DNA of 64,000 bases, from the NCBI GenBank assembly GCA_045578845.1, contig JAZNLA010000004.1, positions 1 to 64,000 of the forward strand, read 5' to 3'. The notes beneath the pieces are model-generated. The model was not told the origin of the DNA. It was given only the letters and a program-made list of their open reading frames with translations, and made no database searches. This document shows positions 7,673 to 15,940 of this stretch, one piece after another (position 1 is the first letter of the stretch; each line of letters starts with the position of its first letter). Origin of the DNA: UMGS172 sp045578845 (GTDB taxonomy: Bacteria > Bacillota > Clostridia > Oscillospirales > Acutalibacteraceae). The position numbers were made by a program, and so were the translations under genes.

Positions 7673-8382
7673 TGTTTTCTCTCCTTAACTACCGAAATTT
7701 GCATATCGTCACCTTCGCCGTCTAAATAAACGCGGTTGGCTTTACAAAGTTCCAAAACCGCGAGAAATGTTGCAACCAATTCCGAACGGCTTTCGGCACC
7801 TTCAAAAAGATTTCCGACCTTATTTTTACCGCCACGCATAAGATTTTTAAGCACAAACACGATTTTTGACGAAACCGAAACAATTTTTCTTGCAACAATC
7901 TTGCTGAAAACCGTAGTCGGCGGCGGAAGTTTTCTTTGTCCCCTGCCGACAGCGGCTATGTAGTACTTTAAAATAAGTTCTTTTTCATGACTGCCCTCAT
8001 AGGTTTTGTCATATTCGATTTTTTCGGGCACCTTCACAAATGTATCAAACCCGTCGGTCATGGTGCCAAAAAATTTTGCAATCTTACGGCAACGCTCATA
8101 TTCCATAAGTTCTTGAGTCAGTTCTTCTTTTAACTGCTCAGCCTCTTCATGTTTAGGCAGTAAACTAACCGTTTTAAGATAAATGAGCCTTGAAGCCATT
8201 TCCAAAAACTCACTTGCAACATCCATGTCACTTTGCTGCATTTTACGTATTTGTTCAACATACTGGTCGACCAAAACGGTGAGTTTTATATCATTTATAT
8301 TAAGTTTATTTTTCGATATAAGGTACAATAGCAGGTCTAAAGGACCTTCAAACCCGTCTAACTTATATTCTAACTTATCCAT
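7669..8382 (-). CDS. scpA: Segregation and condensation protein A
   Basis: 237 aa kleisin. The N-terminal signature DGFEGPLDLLLYLISKNKLNI binds the Smc neck, the middle is charged helix, and the C-terminal winged helix closes on the Smc head. It acts with ScpB and Smc in chromosome condensation. The start overlaps the stop of the upstream M50 protease gene by one base and the stop overlaps scpB by four. Confidence 0.96.
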   Translation of the reverse strand: MDKLEYKLDGFEGPLDLLLYLISKNKLNINDIKLTVLVDQYVEQIRKMQQSDMDVASEFLEMASRLIYLKTVSLLPKHEEAEQLKEELTQELMEYERCRKIAKFFGTMTDGFDTFVKVPEKIEYDKTYEGSHEKELILKYYIAAVGRGQRKLPPPTTVFSKIVARKIVSVSSKIVFVLKNLMRGGKNKVGNLFEGAESRSELVATFLAVLELCKANRVYLDGEGDDMQISVVKERKQ

Positions 8383-9083
8383 TAAATACCACCGTTCATA
8401 GCGTTTAAAATAAGTTCAAACGGCAACCATGTTACCGTGTTTATTCCATTTACAGTTGCATAGGTAATACTACCGAGTATATTTGAAAATGCAGAGCCTG
8501 CTACCAAAAGCATTAAAATGATAAGCGAAAAGTAACGCTCATACTGCATTAAGCGGTAATAAGTTTTATCGGGTAAAACCACCGCCAAAATTTTAGAGCC
8601 GTCAAGCGGCGGAATGGGTACCAAATTAAACACTGCAAGCGAAACATTGATAATGGCAATTCCGCTGAAAATATTGCTTATAAAATACACAACTGCGTTA
8701 ATGTTTAACTCGGCAGCCAAAACGATAAATATGAATAAACTTCTTAAAAACATTGCCGCAAACGCGACTAAAATGTTAGACAAAGGTCCTGCAAAAGCGG
8801 TAATCGCCATTCCGACCTTAGCGTTTTTAAAGTATCTCGGATTGACGCCTACGGGTTTTGCCCAGCCAAAACCGACAAGAAATATCATAAGAGAACCGAA
8901 ATAGTCCAAATGTGCCAACGGATTAAGTGTCATTCTGCCCTGAAACCTCGGTGTAGGGTCGCCGAGTTTCGTCGCGGCAAACCCATGTGCATACTCATGT
9001 ATTGGCAGGGTTAAAAAGACAACAATAGCCGCTGAAATCACACTTGCAATTATATCCAAAATACTTCCTCTTTGGAGAATCAC
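8382..9083 (-). CDS. Site-2 protease family (M50) membrane metalloprotease
   Basis: 233 aa from GTG 9083. The zinc motif HEYAH (HExxH) is followed by GFAATKLGDPTPRFQGRMTLNP, and the second metal motif is in NLVPIPPLDGSKIL (NxxPxxxLDG). About five membrane helices. Such small M50 proteins next to scpAB are common in Firmicutes and cleave membrane substrates that are mostly unknown. GTG 9083 is preferred because GGCGGAG lies 8 nt upstream; GTG 9110 is also in frame but its purine run is only 3 nt away. It heads the operon of scpA, scpB, DUF2953 and ytfJ. Confidence 0.88.
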   Translation of the reverse strand: MILQRGSILDIIASVISAAIVVFLTLPIHEYAHGFAATKLGDPTPRFQGRMTLNPLAHLDYFGSLMIFLVGFGWAKPVGVNPRYFKNAKVGMAITAFAGPLSNILVAFAAMFLRSLFIFIVLAAELNINAVVYFISNIFSGIAIINVSLAVFNLVPIPPLDGSKILAVVLPDKTYYRLMQYERYFSLIILMLLVAGSAFSNILGSITYATVNGINTVTWLPFELILNAMNGGI

Positions 9084-9140
9084 GCTTAAAACTCCGCCCA
9101 AAGTAAACACTTGCCTTTCAGTAAACTTAACTTAAATTAT

Positions 9141-9169
9141 ATTATACAATAAATTTTTCACAAATTCAA
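9141..9169 (-). promoter_or_regulatory. Sigma-A-like promoter of the M50-scpAB-ytfJ operon
   Basis: On the minus strand TTGAAT (9169-9164), 17 nt, TATAAT (9146-9141). It lies in the 89-bp gap before the M50 gene, with expected start of transcription near 9134. Confidence 0.75.
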
Positions 9170-9172
9170 GAT

Positions 9173-10651
9173 TTATATAAACACTGCTACCGAGCAAACA
9201 CAAAATGCAACAGCAGAAAATTTGAAAGTATTACAAAATATTTTTGACAAAGTATTATCTGAAGTCTGTAGCGTTTCCGCTGCACTTCCCAGCATTGCCA
9301 TACCGCAAAAAAGTACGGGTACAATATAGCGAAAATCCATGGAGCAGCGATACGGATACCGTAGATTGAAGTATATAAAAAATGCCATTTGAAGTACTAA
9401 AACAACCGCAATCGGGCACATTCCGTAAAATAATTTCGGATGTTTTTTTATTAAAATCACAGTACCTATGAAGAATAACACAACCAAGCAGATGTTTAAA
9501 ATCACAACCAACACCGCTACCGACTCACTGCCGAAACTGTACTCACCGAAAAGCGAATTTCTAAGTAAATACTGCCATAGGTTATACTCTTCCCAAACAT
9601 TTGTGTAAACGCCTGTAGGCGTCAAAGAAAACGGTAAAATCAAGCGTTTAAACACACTTAAATCGCCTATATAAAGAGCACTGTCGGTGCCAATCGGTGC
9701 AACATAACCTAACGGTTGACCGAAAAGTATATAATTTCTCACCGCATACCACATACCTATCGGCAGCATTATACCCAAAAACGCCAAAGTATGACCTAAA
9801 AGTTGTTTGAATTTTATTGTCTTAGAGGTGAAAAACCTGAAAAGAACAGCAGAAGCCGCCGCAACCGCTATGAGCGAGGCGGAGAACTTGGTCATCATAC
9901 CGAGTCCTATAAAAAGTCCTGTAAAAAACGCACTTAAAACGGTTGGATTTTTATACCATTTTATAAGGAAAAAGACTGCCAACAGCACAAATAAAACGCA
10001 CAAAATATCGTTATTTATACTGCCTGCAAAGATTATCATCGACGGGTGAAAACTAAGTACCGCCACAAGGTAAACCCTTACTTTGTCGGAAATACCGATT
10101 TCTTTAAAAATTAAATTGCCGACCAAAACCGTAAGCGCCGAATAAAGGCAGGTGAGTAGTTGCAGGTTTTCAAAAGAAGTTTCCAATGATTTGCCCATAG
10201 CCCACGATAGTTTTAAAACCCCTGCAGATATAAAATGATGAAGCGGCGGATGACAAAACTGCCAATCGTTGGTTTTAGGCAGTCCGTCACCTGTGGCTAT
10301 ACCGTAAATATAACTTAAATGCCCTGCAGATTTTAGTCCCTCAACATCATGCTGGTGCACATCATAAGGATAACGAATGATATATCCTAATCGCAATGCA
10401 AAACCGCAAATAAGCAGTAAAATAATAACGGTTTTACTGCTTAATACATCGGTTTTATTTTTTATAAATGCGAATATGGAAGAAAAAAGCAACGTAAACC
10501 CGATAACCAAATCACTCAAATTATCGGCAATATCATTTTTAAACTCTGTTTGGTCAAAGAAAAGTAGAAACAGCACCAAAACCACCGCAAAGGCTATAGG
10601 TAAAATAACATTAAATTTTTTAAACGCCTTTTTAGTGTTTAATGTGTCCAT
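9173..10651 (-). CDS. Polytopic GT-C type membrane glycosyltransferase (GT39/ArnT-like)
   Basis: 492 aa with roughly eleven membrane segments. The first outside loop carries acidic residues in YPYDVHQHDVEG, and a second motif FCHPPLHHFISA follows; both suit the PMT/ArnT GT-C fold, which moves sugars from polyprenyl-phosphate carriers on the outer face. Donor and acceptor are not visible from sequence. AAGGAG lies 6 nt before the ATG. It lies 10 bp after the DUF1015 gene and probably shares its promoter. No terminator is visible at its end, where the next promoter starts almost at once. Confidence 0.78.
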   Translation of the reverse strand: MDTLNTKKAFKKFNVILPIAFAVVLVLFLLFFDQTEFKNDIADNLSDLVIGFTLLFSSIFAFIKNKTDVLSSKTVIILLLICGFALRLGYIIRYPYDVHQHDVEGLKSAGHLSYIYGIATGDGLPKTNDWQFCHPPLHHFISAGVLKLSWAMGKSLETSFENLQLLTCLYSALTVLVGNLIFKEIGISDKVRVYLVAVLSFHPSMIIFAGSINNDILCVLFVLLAVFFLIKWYKNPTVLSAFFTGLFIGLGMMTKFSASLIAVAAASAVLFRFFTSKTIKFKQLLGHTLAFLGIMLPIGMWYAVRNYILFGQPLGYVAPIGTDSALYIGDLSVFKRLILPFSLTPTGVYTNVWEEYNLWQYLLRNSLFGEYSFGSESVAVLVVILNICLVVLFFIGTVILIKKHPKLFYGMCPIAVVLVLQMAFFIYFNLRYPYRCSMDFRYIVPVLFCGMAMLGSAAETLQTSDNTLSKIFCNTFKFSAVAFCVCSVAVFI

Positions 10652-10661
10652 TTTTTACTCC

Positions 10662-11864
10662 TTACTTTATTTTTCTTGCCTCGATGTAGTATCTCTTATC
10701 CTCAGCGTGGCCCATGGAAAATGTTTTACGGGGTAACGAGCCATCTTTACTTACCGCATCAAAAAGTTCGCACTTTTGCATACCGTCAAATAAAAATCCC
10801 AATGTATTCTCCTGCTCGCAAAGTTTTTTTACAGACTCTACACCGTGAATATAGTCAATCTTAATATTTCTTTCTGCTATGTATTTATCAAGCCATACCT
10901 GTAATGTACCTACGGGCAGTTTTGCCGCAGCCTTTAAGGTTATTTCCTTTAAGTTATCACCGTAAACACAGGTATATTTATGTGTTTGACCTGTCATAGC
11001 ACCTAAATCATTGCATAAATCATAAATAACTGTTTCGGGATTTACGCCGAACAGAACGCGGTAAATCGGCTCAAAATTTATTGCCGTATCGTGAATATTT
11101 ACAACCTCGACCAAAGCCGATTTTGATTTTAGAGAAGAATTAAGTTTACTGCATTCTTTGGCGGTGGCAAGCGAATGGTTACCGTCACCCACTGCAAACA
11201 TCATTTTATCCCGTCTTGATTCGGTTAAGGTTTCAACAGCCTTGCCTACCTGTTCAATTTCCCTTTCTCCCAAAAGCCAACCGGTAATATGACCGCCGCC
11301 TAGCATTAAATCAAAATCATATACTTTCTGTAAACTATCCTTAATAGCGGCTATAGGCTCAATTACTGTCTTTTCCGGGTCGTCGGCAAGCAATAAAACG
11401 TGAGGCAGTTCCAAAGGTGCTTCTTTTCTTATGGCAACTCGCGGGGGTATGCGTTCAAGTACAGTCTGTTCTGTTGCTCTGATTTTAGCATTTGTGCCTG
11501 ATTTGTAATCATAATCATCAAGGTTTACGGCACCTACAATTCCGCGGCGTACAAGTCCGTCAGACTGGATACGTTCCACATATATCATGGACTGTTTATA
11601 TTCTTTTAAAACACCGTTTTCAAGATATTCTGCCATGGTTTTATTTATAGCATCTACCCTTTTTTCAGTATTGTCACCCAAATAAATTTCGGGTAAAACA
11701 ATCCTCAAAGCCGACGGGCAATCACCTACTGCATTTTGAACATTGTCCCAATAATCTTTTTCAGATGTGAACTGGTCGCAGGCTACTACTGCCCACTTTT
11801 CAAAATCCTTTTTGGGCAATAATATATCCGCAGGAAAAAAACCGTAATTTTTCAAATTTATCAC
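10662..11864 (-). CDS. DUF1015 family protein
   Basis: 400 aa. It matches the DUF1015 family: FFPADILLPKKDFEKWAVVACDQ near the start, ERIQSDGLVRRGIVGAVNLDDYDY, and the signature GDGNHSLATAKE around residue 230. The GDGNH motif suggests a ligand- or metal-binding site. Function is not established; family members are often near serine-metabolism genes, which are absent here. The frame extends one codon to TTG 11867, but GTG 11864 has the better spacing (5 nt) from AAAGGA. It has its own strong promoter and is followed by the glycosyltransferase gene. Confidence 0.83.
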   Translation of the reverse strand: MINLKNYGFFPADILLPKKDFEKWAVVACDQFTSEKDYWDNVQNAVGDCPSALRIVLPEIYLGDNTEKRVDAINKTMAEYLENGVLKEYKQSMIYVERIQSDGLVRRGIVGAVNLDDYDYKSGTNAKIRATEQTVLERIPPRVAIRKEAPLELPHVLLLADDPEKTVIEPIAAIKDSLQKVYDFDLMLGGGHITGWLLGEREIEQVGKAVETLTESRRDKMMFAVGDGNHSLATAKECSKLNSSLKSKSALVEVVNIHDTAINFEPIYRVLFGVNPETVIYDLCNDLGAMTGQTHKYTCVYGDNLKEITLKAAAKLPVGTLQVWLDKYIAERNIKIDYIHGVESVKKLCEQENTLGFLFDGMQKCELFDAVSKDGSLPRKTFSMGHAEDKRYYIEARKIK

Positions 11865-11892
11865 CAATTTCCTTTAAAACAATATATGAAAT

Positions 11893-11921
11893 ATTATACA
11901 ATTAAACTGCCCTGTTGTCAA
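11893..11921 (-). promoter_or_regulatory. Sigma-A promoter of DUF1015-glycosyltransferase genes
   Basis: Minus strand TTGACA (11921-11916), 17 nt, TATAAT (11898-11893): a full consensus match at both hexamers, 29 bp before the start codon. Confidence 0.88.
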
Positions 11922-11973
11922 CGAAATTGGGTAACAAGGTAAAATATTGCATAAAACCTAAGTTTTTATAAAA

Positions 11974-12003
11974 TTGTTAGTGAATTTTTCCGTTAAATAT
12001 GGT
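11974..12003 (+). promoter_or_regulatory. Possible promoter of pyk
   Basis: TTGTTA (11974-11979), 18 nt, TATGGT (11998-12003), 44 bp before the pyk ATG. The hexamers are imperfect and the call is tentative. Confidence 0.35.
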
Positions 12004-12047
12004 AAACTACTAATGTTTGAAAGAAACCATACGGTAGGTGTAAAGAT

Positions 12048-13460
12048 ATGAGGAAAACAAAAATTGTTTGCACAATAGGTCCCGCCTGCAGTGACGAGGC
12101 GACCTTAACCGAAATGTGCAAATCGGGTATGAATGTAGCAAGACTTAACTTTTCACACGGCACCCATGCCGAGCATTTAGAAAAAATTAACCTTATAAAA
12201 AAGGTGAGAAAAAAACTTAATTTACCTATAGCAATAATGCTTGATACCAAAGGTCCCGAATACCGCATAAAAACCTTTAAAAACGGCGGTATCACTTTAA
12301 AAGACGGTGATACCTTTACTTTTACTACTCTTGATGTTGAAGGTGACGAAACCAAGGTTTCGGTAAGTTACGAAGGACTTGCCCATGACCTGTCGGTGGG
12401 TGACCATTTGCTTCTTAACAACGGACTTTTGATTTTTGAGGCGACCGAAATCACCGATACCGATGTAATTTGCAAGGTGGTCGCAGGCGGTGAATTGACC
12501 AACCGCAAAAGCATGAGTTTCCCTAACAAGGTTTTAAAACAAACATATTTAAGCGAACAGGACAAAGAGGATATTTTATTCGGCATAAAAAACGATATTG
12601 ACTTTATTGCCTGTTCATTTGTATCACGCAAACAAGACCTTTTGGATATTCACGATTTTTTAGCCGAAAACGGTTCACCCGACATTGACCTTATTGCAAA
12701 AATCGAAAACCGTTCGGGTGTTGATAACATTGACGAGATTTGCAGTGTTTGTGCTGGCATTATGATAGGCAGAGGAGATATGGGTGTTGAAATTCCGTTT
12801 GAGGAACTGCCGTCAATTCAAAAACAACTTATCACAAAATGCCGTCTGCTCGGCAAACGTGTTATTACCGCTACCGAAATGCTTGAATCTATGATTCATA
12901 ATCCCCGCCCCACCCGTGCTGAAATTTCCGACGTAGCAAATGCCGTATATGACGGAACAAGTGCCATTATGTTATCAGGTGAAACCGCCGCAGGTAAGTA
13001 CCCCGTACTGACCGTAAAAACAATGTCTAAAATTGCCGAACAAACCGAGCAATGTATTCATTATGAAAAAAGATTTTTAACATCTGAATTCAGAATAAGA
13101 AATACTGTAGACGCTATTTCACACGCCACATGCGGAATGGCGATTGATATTGGTGCCAAGGCTATTGCAGTATGTTCCATTTCCGGTCTTACTGCCCGAA
13201 TGGTTTCACGTTTTAGGTCGCCTGTAGATATTTTGGGACTTACCACAAATGAACGCACATGGTATAAATTAGCACTTTCTTGGGGTGTAACACCCGTAAT
13301 CTGTGAAACCTATGAGTCAACCGATGTTTTATTCTACACCGCAAAACGCATGGCGGTATCGGTATTCTCACTTGAAAAAGACGACAAAATCGTCGTTACC
13401 GGCGGTATGACCAACGGTGTTTCGGGCAACACAAATCTTATAAAAATCGAAACTGTATAA
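12048..13460 (+). CDS. pyk: Pyruvate kinase
   Basis: 470 aa. It starts RKTKIVCTIGPACSDEATL and keeps the active-site signature around LIAKIENRSGVDNIDEI, where Lys is catalytic, then IGRGDMGVEIPFEELPSIQK. It converts phosphoenolpyruvate and ADP to pyruvate and ATP at the end of glycolysis. At 470 aa it lacks the extra C-terminal PEP-utilizer domain found in Bacillus enzymes. It is monocistronic: preceded by a divergent operon and closed by a strong terminator. Confidence 0.97.
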   Translation: MRKTKIVCTIGPACSDEATLTEMCKSGMNVARLNFSHGTHAEHLEKINLIKKVRKKLNLPIAIMLDTKGPEYRIKTFKNGGITLKDGDTFTFTTLDVEGDETKVSVSYEGLAHDLSVGDHLLLNNGLLIFEATEITDTDVICKVVAGGELTNRKSMSFPNKVLKQTYLSEQDKEDILFGIKNDIDFIACSFVSRKQDLLDIHDFLAENGSPDIDLIAKIENRSGVDNIDEICSVCAGIMIGRGDMGVEIPFEELPSIQKQLITKCRLLGKRVITATEMLESMIHNPRPTRAEISDVANAVYDGTSAIMLSGETAAGKYPVLTVKTMSKIAEQTEQCIHYEKRFLTSEFRIRNTVDAISHATCGMAIDIGAKAIAVCSISGLTARMVSRFRSPVDILGLTTNERTWYKLALSWGVTPVICETYESTDVLFYTAKRMAVSVFSLEKDDKIVVTGGMTNGVSGNTNLIKIETV

Positions 13461-13461
13461 C

Positions 13462-13494
13462 AAAACCCCAACCGATTCGGTTGGGGTTTTTATT
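13462..13494. terminator. Bidirectional terminator between pyk and the ECF S-component gene
   Basis: 13-bp perfect stem AAAACCCCAACCG (13462-13474) / CGGTTGGGGTTTT (13478-13490), loop ATT, with T and A runs outside. It serves pyk on the plus strand and the cobalamin-type operon on the minus strand. Confidence 0.93.
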
Positions 13495-14007
13495 TTACCT
13501 TATTGCTTTTTTTAATACCGTTATTAAAGGAACTGCGAGTAATGTAGATAATATGTTGCCTATCATATGTGTGACATCAAACGGAAGTCCTGCTAATATC
13601 CAAGTAATGGTACCTTTAAAGTCCAACCCGTAAACAAACGCCTGCACAGGTGCAAACATGGTACCAAACAGCAGTCCATGCAGACCTGCAATTACACAAT
13701 AGACAACGGTAGCAACATTTTTATTTTCAAAATCGGGTAAAAACATTACTACTAACCACAGTACAGTCCAAATATATAAATACGGTATCCACCAATCATT
13801 AAAGCCGTTAAAAAATCCGTTTAAGAAAACAAAAACGTATATTGCTATCAATGTTTTTGACCTAAAAACCACTGTTAAAACTATAATAAGAAGTGCCAGT
13901 AAATGAATATTCGGCAAGGCTTCCATTAAGAGTTTTGATATATACATTATAACGCCGAACATAGGCATCATAAGTAAAACGGCTAACTGTTTTACTTGTT
14001 GTTTCAA
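13495..14007 (-). CDS. ECF transporter S component, probable cobalamin-related
   Basis: 170 aa with about six membrane segments and few charged residues. It has the size of an ECF S component, with a long helix pair around ALPNIHLLALLIIVLTVVFRSK and the segment FFNGFNDWWIPYLYIW. It overlaps the upstream DUF4430 lipoprotein gene by 4 bp, and the pair is preceded by a cobalamin riboswitch. The inference is uptake of cobalamin or a corrinoid precursor, the S component docking on a shared EcfAT module not in this window. CbrT-type S components are one known precedent; whether this is an ortholog cannot be told here. Cobalt is less likely since CbiM/N-like features are missing. Confidence 0.75.
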   Translation of the reverse strand: MKQQVKQLAVLLMMPMFGVIMYISKLLMEALPNIHLLALLIIVLTVVFRSKTLIAIYVFVFLNGFFNGFNDWWIPYLYIWTVLWLVVMFLPDFENKNVATVVYCVIAGLHGLLFGTMFAPVQAFVYGLDFKGTITWILAGLPFDVTHMIGNILSTLLAVPLITVLKKAIR

Positions 14008-14498
14008 GCTTTTTCCTTCTTAAATCCGTAATTTTTACCGTTTACAATCTCGGTTTTGTCAACACCTGTCATGGCATAATTACCGTCTTCGTAAAACGAC
14101 CAATATGCCTTGTCTTTATCGTAATCAAGCGTTAATCCGTCAACCGTTTTGACATAAAGACCGTATAACCCCTGTTCACCCGAAATAAGACCTAATTCGG
14201 TCAAAGCATCACCGACGGTATCTTTATCGGTTTTAATGTTATAAACCTTACAGTTTCCGTCAACCTCAACGTTAAAAACAAAGTATTTACTGCCCTGTCC
14301 TAACTCGGTAGCCGATACCACTTTGGAAGTATCCTGCGAACTTTCCGTATCAACGGAACCTGTCACATTTGAGTCATTAGAAGACTGTGGTGTTTCTTCC
14401 ATGACTTTACACCCTGTAACCGACAGTGCCATAACCGCAATAAGCACAATTAGAAGAAGGGTGAAGATTTTTGTTTTGAAAAAATTTACTTTCTTCAT
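14004..14498 (-). CDS. DUF4430-domain lipoprotein, probable corrinoid-binding partner
   Basis: 164 aa. The N terminus is a lipoprotein signal with lipobox VTGC (hydrophobic run ending AVMALSVTGC), then a Ser/Thr/Asp-rich linker (about 33-65). The C-terminal DUF4430 domain (about 70-160) shows VEVDGNCKVYNIKTDKDTVGDAL and ends with YWSFYEDGNYAMTGV, the pattern shared with the C-terminal domain of vertebrate transcobalamin/intrinsic factor. AAGGAG lies 8 nt before the ATG. With the cobalamin riboswitch upstream and the S component downstream, it likely catches corrinoid outside the membrane for the S component. Confidence 0.82.
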   Translation of the reverse strand: MKKVNFFKTKIFTLLLIVLIAVMALSVTGCKVMEETPQSSNDSNVTGSVDTESSQDTSKVVSATELGQGSKYFVFNVEVDGNCKVYNIKTDKDTVGDALTELGLISGEQGLYGLYVKTVDGLTLDYDKDKAYWSFYEDGNYAMTGVDKTEIVNGKNYGFKKEKA

Positions 14499-14513
14499 AA
14501 TTATTTCTCCTTA

Positions 14514-14573
14514 AATTTTTTGTAAAACAGAAGTCGGTCTTCGCAACTTATAATTGTTTTACTTTATTTAGGC
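14514..14573 (-). promoter_or_regulatory. Expression platform of the cobalamin riboswitch (putative)
   Basis: Between the aptamer and the DUF4430 start, GTAAAACA can pair with TGTTTTAC across about 25 nt, and the CCGACTT inside that span can instead pair with AAGTCGG at the aptamer end. These exclusive pairings suit a ligand-dependent switch. No T run follows, so control of translation is more likely than termination. Confidence 0.45.
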
Positions 14574-14721
14574 AAGGTTTTCCGACTTTGCAACCTGAAT
14601 ATCAGCCTTCTCAGTGACTTTTCACCAATGGCTTTAGTTTTTACGGTAAAACTTGATATGCAATATTTTTGCTTACGGCGACGGACTCGTACGGGATTTA
14701 CACCCGTTTCCCTTGAACCTT
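14574..14721 (-). promoter_or_regulatory. Cobalamin riboswitch aptamer
   Basis: Read on the minus strand, the RNA starts AAGGTT (P1) and ends AACCTT. Inside are AAGGGAA, CGGGTGTAAATCCCG, GTCCGTCGCCGTAA, and the B12-box-like TCACTGAGAAGGC. The order and sequence match the cobalamin riboswitch core. It precedes a DUF4430 lipoprotein and an ECF S component. Confidence 0.9.
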
Positions 14722-14726
14722 CACAC

Positions 14727-14755
14727 ATTGTAGCACACTTAATTCTTTATTTCAA
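14727..14755 (-). promoter_or_regulatory. Sigma-A promoter of the cobalamin-riboswitch operon
   Basis: Minus strand TTGAAA (14755-14750), 17 nt, TACAAT (14732-14727). Transcription would start right at the 5' end of the riboswitch. Its -35 is 49 bp from the -35 of the divergent CobW promoter. Confidence 0.8.
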
Positions 14756-14804
14756 CCGAGAAGACATAAGTTTATAAAACAAATTGTATTTTTTTGTAAC
14801 ACGC

Positions 14805-14833
14805 TTGAAAACTTTATCCTAAAGTTGTATAAT
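14805..14833 (+). promoter_or_regulatory. Sigma-A promoter of the CobW/DUF1980-like pair
   Basis: TTGAAA (14805-14810), 17 nt, TATAAT (14828-14833), 29 bp before the ATG. No Zur-like inverted repeat was recognised around it by eye. Confidence 0.85.
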
Positions 14834-14862
14834 GAATATTTAGATAAAGGAGAGGAAAAATC

Positions 14863-15930
14863 ATGACTAAAATTGACATATTTTCGGGATTTTTGGGTGC
14901 CGGTAAAACTACACTTATCAAAAAACTGATTAAAGAGGCATACAACGGTGAAAAGTTAGTGCTTATAGAAAACGAATTCGGCGAAATCGGTATAGACGGC
15001 GGATTTTTAAAAGAGGCAGGCATTGAAATTACCGAAATGAATTCGGGCTGTATTTGTTGCAGTCTTGTCGGCCACTTCGGAAAAGCACTGGAAGAGGTGC
15101 TTGACCGCTTTGCCCCCGACCGTATTTTGATTGAGCCTTCGGGCGTCGGTAAACTCAGTGACGTTATAAAAGCGGTACAAAACATCGGCTCACAAAAACT
15201 GACATTAAACGGTTTTACCACCGTTGTTGATGCTAATAAATGTAAAATGTATCTTAAAAACTTCGGCGAATTTTTCGGTGACCAAATCGAGCACGCAAGT
15301 TCGATTATTTTAAGCCATACCGATAATATTTCCGAGGAAAAGTTAGAAAAAACAGTTGCACTTATCCGCGAACACAACGCCGATGCTACTATAGTTACCA
15401 CTCCGTGGAATGACATTAACGGCAAGGCTATTTTAGATGCTATAGAGAAGAAAAACACACTTCTTATCGAACTTGAAAAATTAGAACATAAGCATCACCA
15501 CCACGACTGTGACTGTGAACATGAACACCATCACAACGAAGACGGCAAATGTTCTTGCGGACATCACCACCATGAACATGAGCACCACCACGAACATCAT
15601 CACGACGGTGAATGCGAATGCGGGTGCGGACACGACCACCATCACCACCATGCCGATGAAGTATTTACGAGCATGGGCCGTGAAACCACCAAAAAGTTTT
15701 CCAAAGAAGAAATCGAAAACGCCCTTAAAAATCTTGACGATGACAAATTATACGGCATGATACTTCGTGCCAAAGGCATTGTCAAAGGCAATGACGGAAA
15801 TTGGATTCACTTTGACTATATCCCCGGTGAGCCTGATGTCAGAAACGGCGGTGCCGATATTATCGGCAGGCTTTGTGTTATAGGCAAAGACATTAACGAG
15901 CAGGCTATAGCCGAACTGTTCGGCATTTAA
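14863..15930 (+). CDS. CobW/COG0523-family GTPase with a His/Cys-rich metal-binding insert
   Basis: 355 aa. The GTPase domain has the P-loop GFLGAGKTT (residues 9-17), the family CxCC metal motif GCICCSL (Cys63, 65, 66) and IEPSG. Residues 209-263 form an insert of 55 residues with 26 His and 7 Cys, ending near HDHHHHHAD. The C-terminal CobW_C domain follows (about 270-355; KLYGMILRAKGIVKG). COG0523 proteins are GTP-driven metal chaperones, mostly for zinc, some for cobalt or nitrile-hydratase iron. The insert implies metal storage or capture. It has its own promoter, diverges from the cobalamin operon and is followed after 10 bp by a second GTPase-like gene. Confidence 0.93.
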   Translation: MTKIDIFSGFLGAGKTTLIKKLIKEAYNGEKLVLIENEFGEIGIDGGFLKEAGIEITEMNSGCICCSLVGHFGKALEEVLDRFAPDRILIEPSGVGKLSDVIKAVQNIGSQKLTLNGFTTVVDANKCKMYLKNFGEFFGDQIEHASSIILSHTDNISEEKLEKTVALIREHNADATIVTTPWNDINGKAILDAIEKKNTLLIELEKLEHKHHHHDCDCEHEHHHNEDGKCSCGHHHHEHEHHHEHHHDGECECGCGHDHHHHHADEVFTSMGRETTKKFSKEEIENALKNLDDDKLYGMILRAKGIVKGNDGNWIHFDYIPGEPDVRNGGADIIGRLCVIGKDINEQAIAELFGI

Positions 15931-15940
15931 GGAGAAATTT

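Noticed and set aside
14761..14862. Zur operator near the CobW promoter
   Set aside because: No inverted repeat resembling a Gram-positive Zur box could be recognised by eye.
15487..15651. Repetitive CAC/CAT tract that could be taken for a tandem repeat or CRISPR-like array
   Set aside because: It is an in-frame His/Cys-coding insert with irregular units and no spacers.
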